Source: Bacillus sp. V2I10 (GTDB lineage: Bacteria; Bacillota; Bacilli; Bacillales; Bacillaceae). Taken from it: a stretch of DNA of 64,000 nt. The translations under genes were made by a program, and so were the position numbers. Shown piece by piece: positions 60,768 through 64,000 of the stretch. The stretch covers positions 4,364,001 to 4,428,000 of the forward strand of contig NZ_JAUSYV010000001.1 in the NCBI RefSeq assembly GCF_030817055.1, read 5' to 3'. A model generated the notes under the pieces. The model made no database searches. It worked only from the letters and a program-made list of their open reading frames with translations, and was not told the DNA's origin. Position 1 is the stretch's first letter. Each line of letters opens with the position of its first letter.

Positions 60768-62035
60768 ATGACCTGTCCTTTCTGTATCATCGCATCAATC
60801 GGAAGCCCGATGAAAAATGTGGTTTCTTTATGACTATCTATTAGCTTAATATGTCCGCCAAGCTTGTCAACAGTTTGTTTCACATACGAAAGTCCAATGC
60901 CTGTAGAAGGATTGCCGCGAGAATCATATTTCGTTGTAAACCCCTCCTTAAAAATAACTTCTTTCAGCTTTTGCTCAATGCCTGGTCCATTATCACAGAC
61001 ATGAAATTCTACCATCCGGTCTCTTCGAATGACATACAACGATACATGTCCCTCTTGTTCAATGGCTTCCACCGCATTTCCGATCAAGTTATTTATCAAT
61101 GATAAAACCATGTATACTTGATATGGCGGATGTTCTCCTTCCACATGCAGAGAAAACGAAACGTGTTTATTTAATAACTCCGCATACCTTCTATTTGAAA
61201 CAAACATAATGTTACTCAGCTGCTCAATGTTCATGTAGTCCTCTAGCTTTTCAGAGTCCATCAACTTTGATAGTCCAGCATAAATCCGCTGATTATCTTT
61301 TTTTATTTCATGCACGAGACCTGCGATTTGCAGTGCTGTTTGGGCCTCATGGCCATGAGAATCTCCCGATTTCAACCTGCGATAAAAATCATAACATTTA
61401 TGGGTGATTTCTTCTGCATTTTGCATCGTTTTCTTAAGCTGAACAGATTCCTCATACAAATTTGAAATGAACAGCAGCATTTGCTCGTTTTGTCTGCGTT
61501 GCTCTTCCTCTGCTAATTTTGCTTCTCTAAGTTTAATAATGTTAAAAAAACCAAGTACAAAAAAACTTCGAATAAACGCGATAAAGATAATCTGTTTGAT
61601 TGCGTGAAATGAAATGGTCTTATCCGCTAACGAGGATCGAATCGCCATTTCCGACAAGCTTGCCCCAAATTCAATGACCACGCCTAGTAATCCAATCATA
61701 AACGGCTTGTTATGCTGCTCATTCAGCTTTGTAATATGAAAGATGAAAGCGTACATGGCGTAATAAAGGAATACAGGAAGATGACGGTAGATTGCCTCTT
61801 CAACCGGTATGTCACTGATGATGACCGCCAGCAAAAACCGAAACATAAACACACTTGTCCCAGTTAAAATCCCTGCAATATACGTGTGAATACTCCTGTT
61901 CCATAACAAAAACAAGAAAAATGCCGGTGTCCCCAGGCTGACACGGAATGCATCATTGAACGGATAGAATTTAAACTCTCCAGCGAGCGGTACGGCAATC
62001 ATCAACAATAAAACTGCTAAAATTCGTTCCTTCAG
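60764..62035 (-). CDS. Sensor histidine kinase, GlnK/YcbA-like
   Basis: A membrane sensor kinase of about 423 residues with six or so N-terminal helices (from LAVLLLMIAVPLAGEFKFYPF to FIRSFFVLGFFNIIKL), a short coiled coil and a kinase core. The phospho-His lies in LVHEIKKDNQRIYAGLSKL, the N box in NNLIGNAVEAIE, then DNGPGI and GIGLSYVKQTV. This is the HPK5/citrate-type core. I place the start at CTG 62035, because GGAGG (62045-62049) lies nine bases before it; the ATG at 62071 lies upstream of that ribosome site and would give an unlikely MFVLCFVWRCPN leader. It pairs with the regulator at 59850. Confidence 0.83.
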   Translation of the reverse strand: MKERILAVLLLMIAVPLAGEFKFYPFNDAFRVSLGTPAFFLFLLWNRSIHTYIAGILTGTSVFMFRFLLAVIISDIPVEEAIYRHLPVFLYYAMYAFIFHITKLNEQHNKPFMIGLLGVVIEFGASLSEMAIRSSLADKTISFHAIKQIIFIAFIRSFFVLGFFNIIKLREAKLAEEEQRRQNEQMLLFISNLYEESVQLKKTMQNAEEITHKCYDFYRRLKSGDSHGHEAQTALQIAGLVHEIKKDNQRIYAGLSKLMDSEKLEDYMNIEQLSNIMFVSNRRYAELLNKHVSFSLHVEGEHPPYQVYMVLSLINNLIGNAVEAIEQEGHVSLYVIRRDRMVEFHVCDNGPGIEQKLKEVIFKEGFTTKYDSRGNPSTGIGLSYVKQTVDKLGGHIKLIDSHKETTFFIGLPIDAMIQKGQVI

Positions 62036-62060
62036 GTTCGGACACCTCCATACAAAACAA

Positions 62061-62084
62061 AGTACAAACATTACACATTGTACT
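62061..62084. promoter_or_regulatory. Inverted repeat upstream of the kinase gene
   Basis: AGTACAA (62061-62067) and TTGTACT (62078-62084) are perfect inverted repeats ten bases apart, just upstream of the kinase ribosome site. Possible operator; the regulator is unknown. Confidence 0.4.
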
Positions 62085-62143
62085 CAAACCTTTGGATAGT
62101 TGAAACAGTTATGAGAAAATTTTTTATTTTTTTATAAGTATTT

Positions 62144-62179
62144 GTAGGTTTTGGTATGATTCAGTAGGTTATTGTAGGT
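62144..62179 (+). promoter_or_regulatory. Three phased direct repeats GTAGGT (probable response-regulator sites)
   Basis: GTAGGT occurs at 62144-62149, 62164-62169 and 62174-62179, i.e. 20 and 10 bases apart, all on one face of the helix and directly upstream of the symporter promoter region. This is the arrangement expected for an activator of the GlnL/DcuR kind. Confidence 0.6.
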
Positions 62180-62190
62180 AACCGCTTACA
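62177..62190 (+). promoter_or_regulatory. cre-like site upstream of the symporter gene
   Basis: GGTAACCGCTTACA matches 13 of 14 positions of TGWAANCGNTNWCA. It overlaps the last GTAGGT repeat and lies 36 bases before the ATG, so CcpA could compete with activation. Confidence 0.6.
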
Positions 62191-62225
62191 CTAATATTAG
62201 TAATAGACTTGAAGGGGTGGATTGG

Positions 62226-63512
62226 ATGAAAAAACTAAAACTTGGCTTAGCTTGGCAGATTGTAATTGGTCTCATTTTAGGAATCGCGGTTGGAGCTGCC
62301 TTTTATGGAAATCCAAATATTGAAGGATTCCTCCAGCCGATTGGAGATATTTTTATTCGCTTAATTAAAATGATTGTCGTGCCGATTGTCGTCGCAACAT
62401 TGATTGTCGGTGTTGCCGGCGTGGGTGATATAAAAAAGCTTGGAAAACTTGGCGGCAAAACGATTCTATACTTTGAAGTCATCACAACCATTGCGATTAT
62501 CGTCGGGTTGCTGGCTGCAAACATTGTACAGCCTGGTGCAGGCATTCAAATGAATGAGTTAGGTACGACCAACATCGATCAGTATGTCGATTCAGCCAAC
62601 GAACAAAAAAGTCATGGAATTGCCGATACTTTCGTTAATATAGTACCTTCGAACATATTTGAGTCCTTAATGAAGGGCGATATGCTTGCGATTATTTTCT
62701 TTTCAATTTTGTTTGGTCTTGGGGTAGCATCACTCGGTGAAAGAGGGAAGCCCGTTTTGACATTCTTTGAGGGAGTTGCCGACACCATGTTTTGGGTGAC
62801 AAATCAAGTAATGAAGTTTGCACCGTTTGGGGTATTTGCCTTAATCGGCGTCACGGTTTCAAAATTTGGTCTTGCTTCCCTTATTCCGCTTGGCAAGCTT
62901 GTAATAGTGGTATACGGTGCCATGATTTTCTTCGTATTGATTGTATTAGGATTGGTTGCAAGATGGTGCGGCACCCATATCTTTACACTCATGAAAATCT
63001 TGAAAGATGAAATGGTACTCGCTTTTTCTACCGCAAGTTCAGAGGCGGTGTTGCCAAAACTAATAGAAAAAATGGAGCGCTTCGGTTGTCCGAAAGCTAT
63101 TACGTCTTTTGTCATTCCGACAGGGTATTCTTTTAATCTGGACGGCTCGACGATTTATCAAGCGATTGGAGCTTTATTTATCGCACAAATGTATGGAATT
63201 GACATGTCTATTCCAGAACAGCTCACCCTTGTGTTAGTTCTGATGGTAACTTCAAAAGGAATCGCCGGCGTGCCTGGTGCCTCATTTGTCGTGCTCTTGG
63301 CTACGCTCGGCGCAATGGGACTGCCGATGGAAGGATTAGCTTTTATCGCAGGTGTGGATCGTGTATTAGATATGGCACGAACGGTGGTCAATGTTATAGG
63401 AAACTCTCTTGCGACCATTGTAATGTCTAAATGGGAAGGTCAATTCAATGAAAAAAAAGCGCAAGATTATATCAAATCACTTGAAGCCAGTAATCAAACA
63501 AATGTAGCATAA
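62226..63512 (+). CDS. Dicarboxylate/amino acid:cation symporter (DAACS, GltP/DctP-like)
   Basis: A 428-residue secondary transporter of the DAACS family. IGDIFIRLIKMIVVPIVVATLIVGVAG is the conserved second-third helix region. AFSTASSEAVLPKLIEKMERF is the serine-rich hairpin 1 and VIPTGYSFNLDGSTIYQA the substrate/cation motif; SKGIAGVPGASFVVLLATL is hairpin 2. AAGGGGTGG lies five bases before ATG 62226; a GTG within that site is rejected. Followed by aspartase, it most likely imports aspartate (or glutamate/fumarate) with protons or Na+. Divergent from the two-component genes, which probably activate it. Confidence 0.9.
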   Translation: MKKLKLGLAWQIVIGLILGIAVGAAFYGNPNIEGFLQPIGDIFIRLIKMIVVPIVVATLIVGVAGVGDIKKLGKLGGKTILYFEVITTIAIIVGLLAANIVQPGAGIQMNELGTTNIDQYVDSANEQKSHGIADTFVNIVPSNIFESLMKGDMLAIIFFSILFGLGVASLGERGKPVLTFFEGVADTMFWVTNQVMKFAPFGVFALIGVTVSKFGLASLIPLGKLVIVVYGAMIFFVLIVLGLVARWCGTHIFTLMKILKDEMVLAFSTASSEAVLPKLIEKMERFGCPKAITSFVIPTGYSFNLDGSTIYQAIGALFIAQMYGIDMSIPEQLTLVLVLMVTSKGIAGVPGASFVVLLATLGAMGLPMEGLAFIAGVDRVLDMARTVVNVIGNSLATIVMSKWEGQFNEKKAQDYIKSLEASNQTNVA

Positions 63513-63560
63513 TCTTTCTTAACATCATAAGTGAGCAAAATATAGATGGGGGAATTCAAC

Positions 63561-64000
63561 TTGAAATACGAACATGTACGAATAGAAAAAGATTTTTTGG
63601 GTGAAAGAGAATTGCCTATTAATGCCTATTACGGTGTGCAAACATTAAGGGCTGTGGAAAACTTTCCGATTACTGGCTATCGCATTCACGAGGAATTAAT
63701 TAGAGCATTGGCAATCGTCAAAAAAGCGGCTGCGCTCGCGAATATGGATGTGAAACGTTTATACAAAGGCCTTGGAGATGCGATTGTTCAGGCAGCAGAC
63801 GAAATCATTGAAGGAAAATGGCATGACCAGTTTATCGTAGATCCGATCCAAGGCGGTGCCGGTACATCCATGAATATGAATGCAAACGAAGTCATTACGA
63901 ACCGTGCACTTGAGCTGCTCGGCAAAGAAAAAGGGGCATATGTTGAGTTGAGCCCAAACAGCCATGTCAATATGTCACAATCAACGAATGATGTGTTTCC
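63561..64000 (+). CDS. aspA: Aspartate ammonia-lyase (aspartase), 5' part, cut by window edge
   Basis: The first 146 codons of a fumarase/aspartase-superfamily enzyme that splits aspartate into fumarate and ammonia. VRIEKDFLGERELPINAYYGVQTLRAVENFPITG is the aspartase opening (the YYGVQTxRAxENF motif binds substrate) and DPIQGGAGTSMNMNANEVI with HVNMSQSTNDVFP the next conserved region. The start is TTG 63561; GGGGGA lies nine bases upstream. It lies 48 bases after the symporter stop, presumably in one operon: uptake, then deamination of aspartate. Fumarase is excluded by these motifs. Confidence 0.9.
   Translation, partial: MKYEHVRIEKDFLGERELPINAYYGVQTLRAVENFPITGYRIHEELIRALAIVKKAAALANMDVKRLYKGLGDAIVQAADEIIEGKWHDQFIVDPIQGGAGTSMNMNANEVITNRALELLGKEKGAYVELSPNSHVNMSQSTNDVF

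Noticed and set aside
1..64000. CRISPR arrays, rRNA and tRNA genes, prophage modules
   Set aside because: No regularly spaced repeat-spacer blocks, no tRNA-like cloverleaf and no rRNA or phage structural genes were seen; the repeats present are irregularly dispersed.

Overview
The window looks like a chromosomal segment of a low-GC, endospore-forming Gram-positive bacterium of the Bacillaceae (Bacillus in the broad sense). Supporting this are AGGAGG-type ribosome sites, CcpA (cre) boxes, a CwlJ cortex-lytic enzyme, a broken alpha/beta SASP gene, a CBO0543-family gene, DUF3231 and DUF421 proteins and a GlnK/GlnL-like two-component pair. The species cannot be fixed from the sequence alone.

Layout. 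0-5 kb: the 5' end of serA (minus strand) behind a ZTP riboswitch with an abutting terminator; then a MarR regulator and an ArsA/GET3-like ATPase operon, each preceded by the same palindromic operator; then a deleted IS110-family copy. 5-12 kb: glpT, a GNAT acetyltransferase, a secreted amidase, a PhzF-family enzyme and small proteins. 12.8-21.5 kb: a fructan-use locus on the minus strand. It has a DeoR/FruR-like regulator, a perfect cre box, a ribose-type ABC importer (binding protein, ATPase, permease) and a 1210-residue secreted GH32 levanase with about 500 residues inserted in its catalytic domain. 22-25 kb: a DinB pseudogene, an MGDG-synthase-like glycosyltransferase and a DUF421 protein. 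26-31 kb: a five-gene Opp/Nik/Cnt-type ABC importer under a promoter whose spacer holds a Fur/Zur-like palindrome. 31.5-38 kb: frameshifted lapA and mscL, a PAS sensor kinase, cwlJ, DinB and corA, interspersed with gene fragments. 38.7-43 kb: DUF3231 and a stretch of decayed genes. 43.5-47.5 kb: a VOC protein, then a TetR-controlled alpha/beta hydrolase and Old Yellow Enzyme pair with matching operators. 48.3-53.4 kb: two divergent IS110-family elements and an ORF-less group II intron. 53.4-64 kb: DUF554, LysR, a GntR/drug-exporter pair, a secreted protein, and a GlnK/GlnL-like two-component system divergent from a dicarboxylate/amino-acid symporter and aspartase (cut by the window edge).

Three layers cut across this map. 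First, a family of short intergenic hairpin repeats (motif GCGCCC-GATTGTTGAA and modules ending CTGCCCTTT) recurs at least fifteen times; the stem bases change but stay paired. Second, the IS110-family element sits inside this repeat at AATC-CT-GCCC and has CT at both ends. Its conserved 3' non-coding region contains a hairpin with both halves of that target, as expected of a bridge RNA guide. Third, many gene remnants (DinB, ABC ATPase, histidine kinase, BASS transporter, CorA, DUF3888, SASP, IS3) and several frameshifts mark the region as decaying and rearranging.

All calls come from reading the sequence and from recalled family features. No database search was run.
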